DNA of 64,000 nt from Nigrospora sphaerica (GCA_018287875.1 JAGVVL010000022.1:4030001-4094000), one strand, 5' to 3'; positions 1-11,934 are shown, numbered from the stretch's first letter. Translations and numbers: made by a program. The notes: generated by a model not told the origin, from the sequence alone.

Positions 1-1964
1 GAGGAGGACACCCATGGACCAGGCGTCTATGGCGCGACCATCATAAGGTTGGCCTAGAATGACCTCGGGCGCGGCATAGTCATCCGAGCCGCACCGCGTC
101 TCGAGCTTTTCGTCGTCGGCGACAAACCGGGAGAGGCCGAGATCCGTTAGGGTAATGATTGACTCCGGGTATCTTTGCCAGTCCTGATGGGGATTGGCGA
201 GTTCGCGAGCAGGAATGTTCACAAGAACATCTGAGTCACGGGTTAGTCGAAACAGAAAGGAAACAAGGGGCCGTGTCACCCTGCGCGCAGAGGCCGGCCC
301 CTTGTATGATTTGCAAGGAAAAGGAGGCACCTACTCTCGAGCTTGATATCTCGATGCACAATGCGTCGGTCATGGAGGTATTTCACGGCACCCACCAGCT
401 CGGCGAACATGCGTCGAAGTAGCGGCGGGGTAAGGAGATCACGGTGGGCAGTCGCCACGTCAAACAGGTCACCGCCCGGGCAGTAGCTGAGCACCAAGAG
501 CGCCCTTGTGGGCTCAATGTTCCAGGCCTTGAGGTGGACCAGTGACGGGTGGTGGATGCTTCGCATAATCTCAAGCTCTCGCTTGAGGCTCATCTCGATG
601 CGCGTTTCCGAGGCGCCGCCGCGCGGTCCATGTTCGCAAACCTTGACTGCCACGAGCGTCTTGAGGTCCAGCTCAGAGTTTGTCACACTGCCGGAGCCGT
701 CGATCTGGCTGGTGGCCAGCATCACTCGACTAAAAGTGCCTTCGCCGAGCTGCTTCACGGCGCGCCATCTCCGGAGCTTCCTGTCGTGCTTTCCGTACGC
801 CTCGAAGTACTCGGCCCGGGAATGCTGGGCCATCTGACTCGCCGGACCATCATTGCTCTGCGAAGACTCGCTCGGGGGCGGCGTGGGGGGCTTGGCGGTC
901 GGCGTCAGTCCGCGGGAGATGGAAAGGTTGGCTTCTCGGCGCAAATGGTGATTCGTTTCGCCGGGGTTGCCGCGGCCAGGGCGGCTGTGGGGTCCCGAGA
1001 CTGTGGTTTGTCTCTTCGGTATTGACACGGGATCCGGGACATACTCGCTGATGCTCCTGTTGCGACCATGAGTCGCGTGGCCGCTGTCGGTGGACTCGGA
1101 GTCCTTCAGGCCTTGATAGACCTTGCGCTTGGCTTGGTTGGCCAGCGCAGAGGAGACGGACTCGCCGCTCGCAGTGATCAGGACCGAGTCCGGCGCCATG
1201 GGCTGGAGGTTCGCGTCTCTCGACGGCGGTCTTACCCCCAATTTCTTCCAAGGTCCCGGAGAGTCGCCTAACAGTAATGGAGAGGGCAGCGGCGTCACGT
1301 CACCCATGGCCGAGATCATGGGACTGGTAACGGCGGAGCTGCAGGCGGAGCCGATGTTGTAGGCGAATGCTTGCTTGACCGAGGGCGTTCGGGATATGGG
1401 CTTCAGGCTCGCCGAGGATGACTTATGCTGGAGGCGGCCGGCCGAAGAGCTGAGGCCGTAGTTGCTGCTGTGGCTGTCGGTCCGAGTCAGCGGCTGCGCA
1501 GGGATGTCGGTAGCGATGGCAAGACCGCCGAGACCTCTGGCGCCCAGTGGCGAGCGAGAGTAAAGGTTGTCGTCGGCCGAGGATGCGGAGCCCTCCTCGG
1601 CGATGGGTTCTGGCAGCGGCGGCGACGGCGAGATGGTGTTGGAACGAAACTGAATTTGACCCGGGCGGACCGGGAGCTGAGGATTCATCGCGTCAAAACC
1701 GGGGCCGTCTGTGCCGGGATGGGACGAGGCATCATTGTGGTGAAACGAAGAGTGGGACAGGGAGATCGGCTGGTTGGCGAGGGTATGACGGCTATTGACT
1801 TGGCCAGCAGGCGCAGCAGACGCATTCGTGGCAGGACTTAGGTGGAACGGTAGCACACCCGACGCGGGCGACTGCCTATCGTGGGCCCGAACGAAAGCAT
1901 CGGGGGGCAGGGACTGGGGTGATGAAGGAGACAATGGGGGCCGGCCGGTGGTGGTGGTTTTCAT
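1..1964 (-). CDS. Ser/Thr protein kinase, C-terminal part beyond window edge
   Basis: Protein kinase of which 620 residues are visible; it runs off the left edge. I chose the ATG at 1964 because the open frame further upstream begins with a non-ATG codon. Residues 1 to about 390 are Ser/Pro-rich and probably disordered. The catalytic domain follows: glycine loop LGEGTFSRVML near 405, lysine in VAVKV near 439, catalytic HRDIKLEN at 537. A 104-nt intron (231-334, GTAGGT..CAG) splits the Asn codon of that loop. Exon 2 reads into the metal-binding motif as DLG (Asp573, not DFG) and the activation segment TRCGSDDYAAPE. All catalytic residues are present, so it should be active. The long insert between the catalytic loop and DLG and the CGSDDY sequence resemble the fungal kinase group that includes yeast Prr1, but that assignment is an inference. 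Substrate unknown. Confidence 0.9.
231..334 (-). other. Intron in kinase catalytic loop
   Basis: Donor GTAGGT follows the codons for HRDIKLE, and the CAG acceptor is followed by AT, completing Asn. Removing it restores HRDIKLENVLVNIP and the frame through the activation loop. Confidence 0.88.
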
Positions 1965-4900
1965 GGTTAGCTGTCGGAGGGGGGGTGGATGGTTTGGAGG
2001 GGGGCAGTCGACTAGGGCGAAGGAGAGATCCGAGGAAGGTATGGTGTACAAAGTCGACGGACACGGGTGAGGGTGGCCCTGGAGCCTGGGAGGGGGGGGA
2101 CGGCCTAGACGTCGGGGCAGTGACAAATGGTGAGCACTAGGTACATAGATACCATGCCCGGACTGTCAGGACTGCCGAAAGCAGCGGTAACAGCGCGGAC
2201 TGGAGGAAGGAATGGGTGGGTGCTATGCAGACAAATGGATTTCCAGGCCTCCAGTGTCTACCAAGGTTGGGAGATGCAAAAGAGAGACGTGCGACTGCCG
2301 CCACAACGAACCGACGTCTCAGCCCTGCAGTGCAAATGGAGGGTGGGTGTCGAGTCCAGGCAGACGGCGCGAGGAAGGGGAGAGGGGGGTAGAGAGGCTG
2401 CGGTGCCTAGGCTGCCTCACAGAATGCAGTGCAGAAACACAATGCACCGAATGCCGTCAGTGCAGGCAGGCAGCGCAGGGCGGCAGGACGGCAGGTCGGG
2501 ACGAGTTTGAGTCGAGTCGAGTCACGTCGTCGAGTCGAGTCGAGTCCGAACCGGCGATCCCTGGCCAGGCGGGCAAAGGCGCATCGGCACAACACGGTGG
2601 GATGGCCGGGAAGGATGGGATGTGAGAAGTGGTGGTGGATTGGGTTGGTTGGAAGGCTCCGTCGGCCAGTGATGAACGCTGTACATAGACGGAAAAAAAA
2701 GGTGGGCTCTTATCCAATGTGCAAATGGAGGAACGGATATGCTGATGGGCCGGCGGGCGGCGCAAGCGATGGGTACTTTGTCTTGTTGGCTCGATCGAGA
2801 AGGCGTCGGCGCATCGAAGGACTGGGATTGGCGCGCCGGCGGCAACAGGATAATGGACCCGTAACTTATGGTGCTCGTGTACCCAGCCGTGGTCGAACTG
2901 TTATCACTTTCACGGGAACTCGCTTGCTGTTCCCTAAGGTTCCCACGCCCACGCCTGCGGACCAACCACACTGACTGGCTGGTCGTCTCCCAATGAATAG
3001 TGCTAGGTATGGAAAGTACTACTTACCCAAGTGAGCGCGAGTACCGTCCACTGTGCCGACTTACAGCCCGTCTCCAGTTCGCCAGCGCAAAAGCAATCAG
3101 AAAACAAGGTTACGGGCTGGCAAGGACAACAGGCATGTGTCCAGCTCCATGTGGGGAGCGACGGGGATCAGCCCTTCTGACGGGTGCAGGGTGACCGAGT
3201 GATGGATGGTAGTATCCCATCATGCCATGCCCATCCCAGCCGTAATTCGATGCGCGCGCAATCCTTGGCCGCAAAAGCCTATGTGGTGAGTGGCATCCAA
3301 GACGGATGTGATGTACCCTGTACCGGCGCCGCTCCCTCCCTCCCTCTCTCTTTTCTCTCTCCTTCTCCTCTCTGTAACGTTAAGTTTCAAAATGCAGTGG
3401 GCCCTCGCCCTATGGGTGCTACATGACCCATTCAATGTATCGACATTACCGACAGGGGTCCATGCGCATCTTCCCATCGCTCTCCTGCTCCTCGTGGCAC
3501 GACGTCTTGGTGTTTGCGGGGAATCCAATTTCAAGCGCCATCAGGAGATGCCCAAGCTACTGTAGCCGTGGCCGAGAGCCGCAGCTGATGCTGGGCCGTG
3601 CGGTGGAAGAGGGGAGAACCCTGGGCCTGATGAGAAACATGGTGCTCCGCCAGCACCAGGAATCGCGTCGCGGAATTGCCACGACGGACGAGACAGACAG
3701 CCTACGGGCTTGCAGATGGACAGCTCGGGACCAGCGAGAGGGGGGACTGAAGAGGAACAGCCAAAACCCGGACCACAAGAGACATCCATGAGCAGGCATG
3801 CAGTCACACGCCCAGACCGAACCGACCGCCGACCACCGACCGACAGGCCGACCACTAACAGTGACTGCTGCACGACCGGCGACCCTTCCCGCCAGCCCGG
3901 GCTCCGGAGCGCCTCCTGTGCTTTTCCCGGCCCATAGGGCACTTTGGAGGGGACGAACCCCGCCGTAGCCAAACCCAGGAAAGAGAGTGAGCCTGAATCC
4001 CGAAATTGCTTCCCCAACTCTCATCTCGCAGACATAGTGGCGTCGCATCCAGCTCTTCTTTGATTGCCGCGTCGCAGTCGCGCTGCCCGGCGCTATCGCC
4101 CCGTCACCAGCCGAAATTTTTTTTCTTCCCATCACGCGCCCATGATCCCAAACACCCATGGACCATTATTTTCGTAGACGAGAGCCCGGTCTCCAAAGTC
4201 TTCGTTTCCCGCCGCATGTTGATTTTTGATCCCTCGCCGCGCACGCCAGGCCAAGCGGGAGATGACCCGGAAGCTAAATTCTTAACGACCCACTAGTTAG
4301 CCTCGACGGGTGTACAGGGCAGTCAGCAGTATCTCCCGGTTGTAGTCGTACCAAAGTCCGCAGGAGCGAGGCACGAGGTATTCTAGTCAGTACCCGCCGG
4401 TTGGGCGCGACGGATGTTGCGAGCGAGACGGCCTAATGTCTCCTTATCTATTCCGACCCGGGCGTCGACTCAAGTAGGAAGGACTCCTATCGGACGCGCT
4501 CCCTTTCCTTATCTGACGCCCTATTGGTGTTTGCCGCATCGCCGGGATGGATGCGACTGCACGCCGTTGGGCGCAGGGGGCGCAGCATGCAGAGCTACAA
4601 CGTGCTTCTTTCGGTAGATTTACATGGATGTACATCCTCTCGGGGTGTTCTACTTGCCCGAGTAAGCAGACGGCGGGATGGCCTGCAAATCGAGCTGAAG
4701 GAAGGCCCGATTTCTCATTGCCCCAGCCATGGAAGTCACGGAAAGGTAAGACAGATCGCATCCCACGGATCGTACCTGAGCATCCAACCCTGAACAGGCC
4801 TAGCCAATACACAGTTTTCTCTTTCTTCGCACTGGACCGTCGAGCATGGCAGGCATGGATGCCCGCCAATTACTTACTTCTCAATTACATGTACCTCAAT

Positions 4901-6548
4901 GCCCAGCGGCTGGGCCCCCTACCCGCCCCGCCGAAGCCGCGCGAATTTGGCTAAAGTTTTCGCTCGTCCTGGTATCCTTCGTCATCGAGTCGCCATTGTC
5001 ATCTATGTCATCTGCAGGTCGTCGGCGGTAGTGGGATACAGTGGAGGACAGAGCCCTCTGACCCCTCTCGGCTCTGCAGCGCCCCCTCCTCTGCCCACAT
5101 CCATGCGAGAAAGGGGGGCTGTCTGATGTCAGATGTGCTGGGAACATGGCTCGATTCATCTTCAGTACTTGAAGTGCCAGCAAGAGGACAGGACAGGGGC
5201 GCGACGGAGGAACGTTCATTGAGCACCGCCGTTTCCACCATTTTCTCCCCCTCCGCCCAGCCCCAGCCCATGGATGGGCCCTCCTCGGCCACGCTGTGCT
5301 TCCCCGCAAAGTCATTGGCTCCAGCTCCGGCTCCGGCTCCAACTCACGATGGGCACTCAAGCTGGCGCTGCCCCTCGGTCCCTGTCGCTTCCCATATTAG
5401 CTGCCCGGCTGGCAAGCGGATGGGCGCTGGCGGGATGACCGGCTTGTTCTTCCACCCCTGTGTGAGACGGACGCAGGGCCCAACTGTGAACGACTCCACG
5501 TGAAGGCCGCGCCTATTTTTAGGCCCCTGCTGGTACTTCGTGGCACGGGTTTGCCTTGGCTCGGTCCACGACGCTTTTTGTTTTGGCCTCCCTCGTCTCT
5601 GTCTCTCGGCGCTGACACTGAAGGTCTGTCGCGTGCCTGCATACACGCGGCGCGCAAAAGTCCGACAACCTCAAAATCTGCCGCACACGGCATCATGCCT
5701 TTCAGGCCACCGTCCGAACCGAGACAGGCTGTTTTGTCTTGTCAGATCGGCCTGGCTCGTGGGCGAAGGCGCCGAGCTGTAGCAGCGGGCTTCTGCTTCG
5801 CGATGCCATGACAGACACGCATCGGGTTACAGTAGTCCGGTAGAGAACGCTCCTTATTTCTTGCGGATGACCTAAAACGAATAAAAGCGGCCTGGGCATC
5901 CACCACGGCAGCAATAGACCACCAAACGCTTGACATCGCGAGCCGAACAGGACAACTCGTCGACTTCCAACGGCTGGTCAACAGACGCCTTATGGGTTCC
6001 ACGCTCGAGAGCCGGAGCTGGCAATGGAGGAGAGCCCGTGGCTTGTCGGCATTCCAGCGTGCCCAGGTCCTACGGAGACGCGCCGATCTCATGCCGGCAA
6101 TGCTGGCGGCAAACCTGAGTGCCGTCTCCGGGAAAGACGGTCCGGTGTAGATGGGCCGGTCCGGGGCCTCGGGGACGCCAAGTGGAAGATTGTAATACCC
6201 AGCGAGTCGACATCTTCCCGGCCATATTACCCCTCCCAGTCGTGTGTCAGCATTTCGTCAGCATTCGGCATCCGGTGCCGCATATCAAAGTCCCCAGAAA
6301 GAGTCTCGCCGTGTGCGATAATTGGGGAACGTGCCACTTTAGGTGCGACCTCCAACGCGGGGATTGCGGGGAAGGGGAGACGGGATCTCAAGATGGGTAC
6401 CCAACTGACGGTAGCCGAGAGCTTCAATACGGGAATGCTTTGTCTGCTTATATTGAATCCATTCATCCCACTGATACCCTTCTACTCCGCTTGTTTCGTG
6501 CTGTTACCATCTTGGGGTGTTTTTTCATTCTGGACTATCAACAACAAT
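1965..6548. other. Gene-poor spacer, 4.6 kb
   Basis: Divergent intergenic region between the kinase and the monooxygenase, presumably holding both promoters. The open frames here are short, overlap on both strands and resemble no family I know. The only structure seen is a short GAGTC repeat near 2.5 kb and C/T-rich stretches near 3.3 kb and 5.3 kb. Confidence 0.6.
2509..2546. repeat. Symmetric GAGTC pentamer repeat
   Basis: Three tandem GAGTC units (2509-2523), an 8-nt ACGTCGTC centre, then three more GAGTC units (2532-2546). It lies about 550 bp upstream of the kinase start codon. The centre contains ACGTC, the core half of bZIP sites, so a regulatory role is possible but unproven. Confidence 0.7.
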
Positions 6549-8623
6549 ATGGGCTCAATAAACACGCCTGGGCAGTCCCTGCCCAAACCACCACCTTTCG
6601 TTCTGAAGAACGAACCCATTGAGAACCAACGTCCGGTGAAGGTGCGCGTCATTGGAGCTGGCTACTCGGGCATCTATTTGGGAATCAGGATCCCGCAACG
6701 CCTGCGCAATGTCGACCTGCGGATCTATGAGAAGAACGAGGGCGTGGGTGGGACGTGGCTAGTGAACCGGTACCCGGGTTGCGCGTGCGACATCCCCTCA
6801 CACAGCTACCAGTACTCGTTCGACCCAAACCCAGACTGGTCCGCCTTCTACGCGCCGCAGCCCGAGATCCGCGCCTACCTGGAGAGGATGGCGGGAAAGT
6901 ACGGCGTGACGCGCTTCGTAAAGCTGTCTCACGAGGTGGAGAGCTGCCGATGGGACCACGATGCTAAGAAGTGGTAAGTCGGACCCGTGTTGCGTCTCTT
7001 TCACCGGGGTCCGGTGTGGACTGTGGCAGTAATGCCGCCTTCTGGTATGCTGACTTGTGGTGCAGGCGTCTGAAGGTACGAGAACTTCCCACGGGGCGTG
7101 TTATAGACGACGAAGCGGACGTATTGGTATCCGCCAGAGGTTTCTTGAGCGATCCAGCTTGGCCAAAAGTGCCCGGGTTGAAGAGCTTCCAAGGCGAGGT
7201 CATGCATTCAGCCATGTGGAATGAAGGGTAGAAGACCCTCGTCCGCCGAATGTCGAACGAGAGGCTAACGGGCGTCCAGTTACGACTTCAAAAACAAGCG
7301 GATAGGGGTTATTGGAAACGGCTCCAGCGCCATTCAAATCGTCCCTAGTTTGCAAAAGGTCGAAGGAACGAAGCTCTCCTGCTTTGTGCGGAGCAAGACT
7401 TGGATCACCAACCCCTTTGGTGACAGCTCTATGCAAAAGCTGGGGCTCGACCCAAAGAAGCTGGCCTGTATGTTCCGGTCCCCGAGCGCGGGTGAGGATA
7501 CTAACTTGTTAAGTTTCTGAGCAACAACGACAAGAGTTTGCGAACGACCCAGAGAAGTTCCTGGCGTTCCGGAAGATGATTGAAGAGGACGGGAACACAA
7601 GTAAGCATTCGTACTCCGCGGTACCGGGGACCGTGTCATCGCCGGGGGCAGCCAGGAATGAGGCCGCGTAGGAATTTCTGACCTGCTTTCCCAGTTCACG
7701 AGGTTTCGTTCCGCGATTCGACCCTGCAAAAGACAGCCGTCAAGGTCTTCCGCGACACCATGAGGGAGCGACTGGCGGCCAAGCCCGAGATAGCCGAGTT
7801 TCTGGTCCCCTCGTTCGCCGTCGGCTGCCGGCGCACTACCCCGGGCCCAGGCTACCTCGAGGCGCTGGTCGAGGACAATGTCGATTTCATCACGGACCCG
7901 ATCGATTCGTTCAACGCGAGTGGCTTGGCTCTCAAGAGCGGGCGGCAAGTGGACGTCGACTGCCTTGTGTGCGCGACAGGGTTCAACGCTTCGGGGCTGC
8001 CTCCGTTTCCTGTGATCGGGCTCGAGGGCCGCTCGCTCCAGGACCGCTTCACGCCGTATCCGGAGGCGTACATGTCGCTCGCCGTCGACGGGTTCCCCAA
8101 CTTCTTCATGATGCTGGGGCCCAACTCGTGCGTCGGCAGCGGCTCTCTGACCATGATTCTCGAGGCCGAAGGCGACTACATTGTTAAGTGCGTGCGCAAA
8201 CTGCAGAGGGATGACTATGCATCGATGTGCGTCCAGCCGGCTCGCGTCGCTGATTGGGCCGCCTTCTGCGAACGCTATTTCCGCGACACCGTCTACACGG
8301 ACTCGTGCAACTCGTGGTACCGCAGCGAGGGCGGCCGCGGCGACCGCATCACGGGCCTTTGGCCCGGCAGCACCCTGCACGCCCTCGAGGCGCTGCGCGC
8401 CCCGCGTTGGGAGGACTACGACTGGGAGCCCACGGGCGAGCAGGACGGCAACCGTCTGGCATGGCTCGGTAACGGCTCGAGCCTCGCCCACCTATGCGAC
8501 GAGGCCACGGGCGCTTTCCGGGGTGACCCCGCCTGGTACCTCGAGCCCCGGTTTCAGGACGTGCCGATCCCGGGCCGGCCCGAGGACGACCCCGTATACC
8601 GCACGCGTTGCTTTTCAGCGTAG
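6549..8623 (+). CDS. FAD/NADPH-dependent Baeyer-Villiger-type monooxygenase
   Basis: Flavin monooxygenase expected to insert oxygen into ketones (or a related oxidation) using FAD and NADPH. Five exons: 6549-6973, 7066-7227, 7280-7467, 7514-7600, 7695-8623; they sum to 597 codons (596 residues). The third intron has a textbook GTATGT donor and TACTAAC branch site. Motifs: FAD Rossmann GAGYSG (36-41), GVGGTWLVNRYPG (from residue 65), BVMO-like fingerprint FQGEVMHSAMWN (183-194), NADPH Rossmann GNGSSA (208-213) and the C-terminal ATGFN. The fingerprint normally ends WP or WD; here it is WN, so a relative of classical BVMOs is possible. The frame is open further upstream, but the ATG at 6549 gives the usual family N-terminus. 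The neighbours do not form an obvious biosynthetic cluster, so the substrate cannot be inferred. Confidence 0.92.
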
Positions 8624-9542
8624 CCCAAGGGCGCCTTTTCGGCGTGGTGATGGGAGACCGAGCCTGACACCAAGAAGGAAGGGATTGCGTGCGCTGTTTC
8701 CCTCAGCGGGGCTTGTGTTGCTTGCTGCAGTCACAAGCCAGTGCTTTGCCTCTGCATTAGTAGACACGGAAGGCGGTGATGGACCACGTAGTAGTAGTGG
8801 AAGTGGTATTTAGCCTCGGCATGGAATGCATTGCCTTCAACGTGCTCGGCATGCCCTGGTTGCTAATGGTACTCGGTTCCATAGGCGATACACTAACAAA
8901 CAGAAGTCAGGGCCGGCATGTACTCTCTTCTACTCTTCGCCTTCAAGCGGTAACTACGGTAACTCTCGTTAGAGCCTGTGTGATTCAAGAAGCCGGCCAG
9001 GTGGACAGTCTGCGCGGCTTCTCTCAGAGATTCTCGCAGTGACGATTTCCGAAAGCATGATGGTCGTATTGCAGAGTGGCGAAGACCGAAGGACGGGGGT
9101 GCGGTGTGTTGTGGAGCGTGATCGAATGCAGCGGCGTGCAGGAAGTACATGTCCTGCGGGTGCTGAATCAGGAAGGATTGACGCCACTGCCCCCCCCCCC
9201 CCCCCCCCGTGTTCGTGGGGTTCCAAGCCTTGTTGCCCAGTCGTCCGCCATGTATGCTATTCATATGCAACCTTGGCCAAGTGGTGATGACAGCGGGTTG
9301 AAGCCATGAAATACATGCCGGCACCGACACTTCTACCAATTCCCTTCCCATGGGTGTCTTAATAGGAGACGGCCACTTCTACGCTTCTTCAACCGTCCCT
9401 CGATAGGAACGGAATTACTCCCCCTGAGCACTGTTCGGCCAATCGTCACTGGGTCGACTGCTGGCCCCGCTGGCCAGCCAACCCCGCATTCGCAGGCAAC
9501 AGCAAATCACAAAGGAAGAAGCCAGCAACTCGCTACCTCAGC
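8624..9542. other. Spacer between monooxygenase and GH43 gene
   Basis: No convincing gene. It holds a run of 19 C at 9190-9208 and, 100 bp before the GH43 start, a CCAAT box (9439-9443) in a likely promoter. Confidence 0.6.
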
Positions 9543-11189
9543 ATGGCAGCAGCCCTGGCAGCGGTAGTGGCGGGGAACGGCGTCATGTCTCAGGCGGTCC
9601 TGGCCGGGGCGGTGGTGCACGAGGCGAGGGTGCCAAACTACACGACGGCGGAGGCGGGGAACCCGTTCGTGGCGGGATGGTACGCGGACCCGGACACGGC
9701 GTTTTACGAGGGCGAGTACTGGGTGTACCCGACGGCATCGCTGGCGTACGAGCAGCAGACGTACCTCGACGCCTTCTCGAGCCCGGACCTGGTGCACTGG
9801 ACCAAGCACGCGCGGGTGCTGACGACGGCCAACATCTCGTGGGCCACCAAGGCGCTGTGGGCGCCCGCCCCCGTCGCCCGCAACGGCCGGTACTACCTCT
9901 ACTTCGGCGCCAACGACATCCAGGAGGACGAGGCGGCGGCCGGCGCCGTCGGCGGCATCGGTGTCGCCGTCGCCGACGCGCCGGGCGGCCCGTACGTCGA
10001 CGCCCTCGGCCGGCCGCTCATTGGCGACTACCACTACGGCGCGCAGCCCATCGACCAGGCCGTCTTCGTCGACGACGACGGCCAGGCCTACCTGTACTAC
10101 GGCGGCCACGGGCACGCCAACGTGGCCAAGCTGAATGCCGACATGACGTCGCTGGGCCGGTTTGACGACGAGGACGACGGCGAAGACGACGCGGCGCGGT
10201 TCCGGTCCATCACGCCCACGGACTACGTCGAGGGCGCGCAAATGCTCAAGCGTGCCGGCGTCTACTACTTCATGTGGTCCGAGGGAGGCTGGCAGGGCCC
10301 CGACTACCGCGTGGCCTACGCGACGGCATCCTCGCCGCTGGGGCCCTTTGCGCGCCGCGGCACCATTCTGGCCCAGGACCCGGCCGTCGCGCGCGGCAGC
10401 GGCCACCACGGCGTCATCACCGTGCCCGGCGCCGACGACGTCCACTACATCGTTTACCACCGGCGCCCGCTGCGCGAGACGGACGGGAACCACCGCGTGC
10501 TCGCGTACGACCGCCTGTGCTTCGTGCCCGACCCCGACGGCGGCCCCGTCGACGCCATCGCGCCCGTCCGCATGCGCGTACACGACGACTTCGCCGACGG
10601 CGACATGATCGGCTGGGTTACGCGCGGCGGCGGGCGCTGGCACGTTGACGCGGCCGCCGACGACGGCGATGACGCGGCGCTCGTGTTCGAGCCGGGCGGC
10701 GGCGCCGCCGCCGCCGGCCGCGCCCTGCTCGACACCAACTTCACCGACGTGGTGGCCGACGCTTGGGTCGCTTTCCCCGCCGCCCCGGGCGACGACGACG
10801 ACGAAGAAGGCCGCGCCGGCGTCGTGTTCCGCGCCACGTACGGAGACGACGGCGCGGCTTCCTCCTCCTACTACGCGGCGCTGCTCTCGCGGCGGGGCGT
10901 CGTGGTCCTCGAGAGGAAGCACGACGCGACGGCGGAGCGCCTCGGCGGGGCCCCCTTCGCGGCCGCCGGCTCCGGCGCGTCCCCTCCCCGCCGTCATCAC
11001 CTGCGGGCGACGGCCGTCGGCGGCGACCTCCGCGTCTTCATCGACGACATGGCGTCCCCGCTCCTCACCCTCACCGACGCCGAGCCCCTCGGGGCGGGCG
11101 CCAACGGCGTTGCGGCCGAGGGCACGCCGGCGCGGTTCGGGAACATTGTCGTTTCGAGGCCGGGTGACGAGCGGAACGGGCCCTGCTAA
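9543..11189 (+). CDS. Glycoside hydrolase family 43 enzyme
   Basis: Intronless 548-residue five-bladed beta-propeller glycosidase, most likely an arabinofuranosidase or beta-xylosidase acting on hemicellulose. The GH43 catalytic triad is visible: base Asp49 in WYADPD, pKa-tuning Asp171 in PIDQAVFVDDDG, acid Glu230 in VEGAQML. Further propeller markers are SSPDLVHWTKH, ATKALWAPA and YYLYFG. Residues about 345-548 form a second beta-rich domain starting DDFADGDMIGWV; its length and repeats of acidic turns suggest a lectin-like or carbohydrate-binding beta-sandwich. The N-terminus is hydrophobic like a secretion signal but has no basic residue before it, so secretion is probable rather than certain. 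The gene is extremely GC-rich at third positions, which creates long spurious frames on the other strand. Exact substrate cannot be read from the sequence. Confidence 0.93.
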   Translation: MAAALAAVVAGNGVMSQAVLAGAVVHEARVPNYTTAEAGNPFVAGWYADPDTAFYEGEYWVYPTASLAYEQQTYLDAFSSPDLVHWTKHARVLTTANISWATKALWAPAPVARNGRYYLYFGANDIQEDEAAAGAVGGIGVAVADAPGGPYVDALGRPLIGDYHYGAQPIDQAVFVDDDGQAYLYYGGHGHANVAKLNADMTSLGRFDDEDDGEDDAARFRSITPTDYVEGAQMLKRAGVYYFMWSEGGWQGPDYRVAYATASSPLGPFARRGTILAQDPAVARGSGHHGVITVPGADDVHYIVYHRRPLRETDGNHRVLAYDRLCFVPDPDGGPVDAIAPVRMRVHDDFADGDMIGWVTRGGGRWHVDAAADDGDDAALVFEPGGGAAAAGRALLDTNFTDVVADAWVAFPAAPGDDDDEEGRAGVVFRATYGDDGAASSSYYAALLSRRGVVVLERKHDATAERLGGAPFAAAGSGASPPRRHHLRATAVGGDLRVFIDDMASPLLTLTDAEPLGAGANGVAAEGTPARFGNIVVSRPGDERNGPC

Positions 11190-11448
11190 GGATGGATTGG
11201 GGCTTGGGCAAGCATGGGATCTCTCGATGAGGAACTACTCCTGGTCATGGGAATTTCTTCTCCGTAAGCAGAGCGTATTTTGTATGTCCATCACTTCGCT
11301 CTATGATTCATCTACTTTCCCCCCCTCTACTGACACGGATATCTCTTCCCGCGCATCCTGTACGTCGTGATGTGATTGTCAGTTCTTCGCTGCCAGCTTC
11401 CCCCACCGCCGGCCGCCTTCTTCTCCCCGTTCTCAACAGGGTAGCGTT

Positions 11449-11934
11449 TCAGAGGGTAGCGAACCAGAGGTTGCGGGCGCCGGCCCCGAAGCGGTTCCGC
11501 TGGGCGGCGGCGGCGTCGCAGAACATGGCGAGGGCCTTCGCGGCGGCGAGAGCGGCGAGGGCGGCGGCGGGCGAGACCCAGCCGTAGACGGAATTCAGAC
11601 CCCAGACGGTGTGGAGGGCGCGGTAGGCGAGGTAGGCGAGGCAGTGCGCGTTGGCGTCGAGCGTGCGCACGCGCTCGGCCTGCAGCGCCGCCACGCCCGC
11701 CGCGAACAGCCCCAGGCCCGCCAGCGCCGCCTCGGTCGCCCGCGCGCTGCGGCCGAGCCAAAGCGCCTCCTTTTCTTCGCGCTCGCGCTCCCGCGCCCGC
11801 GCCCTTCGCTCTTCCTCTCTACCTCCTCCTTGGCGTCGTCCCCCCGCCGCCCCTCGCTCGTGCCGCCACCGCCGCAGTCGGTCCATGTACACGACGGCCT
11901 GGGCCACGACGGTCGGCAGCACCGCCAGTATCAT
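11449..11934 (-). CDS. Hypothetical small membrane protein, 5' end uncertain
   Basis: A 161-residue reading frame from the ATG at 11934. It begins with a membrane segment (ILAVLPTVVAQAVV), followed by a strongly basic/acidic linker (RRQGGGREEERRARAR) and a second half rich in Ala/Leu that can form two more membrane helices. I do not recognise the family. The same frame continues upstream, interrupted by one TGA (11980-11982), to an ATG at 12033 that would add MSWSTTFWSEADRLLRL; see findings. High third-position GC supports coding, but composition alone could mislead here. It is convergent with the GH43 gene, 259 nt away. Confidence 0.45.
   Translation of the reverse strand: MILAVLPTVVAQAVVYMDRLRRWRHERGAAGGRRQGGGREEERRARAREREREEKEALWLGRSARATEAALAGLGLFAAGVAALQAERVRTLDANAHCLAYLAYRALHTVWGLNSVYGWVSPAAALAALAAAKALAMFCDAAAAQRNRFGAGARNLWFATL

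Noticed and set aside
9190..9208. Homopolymer runs (C19 here, also G17 at 29.26 kb and T22 at 59.47 kb)
   Set aside because: Ordinary slippage tracts in non-coding DNA; their exact lengths may also be assembly-dependent.
9507..11000. A 497-codon open frame on the minus strand
   Set aside because: Antisense shadow of the GC-rich GH43 gene, composed mostly of Val, Arg, Gly and Ala.
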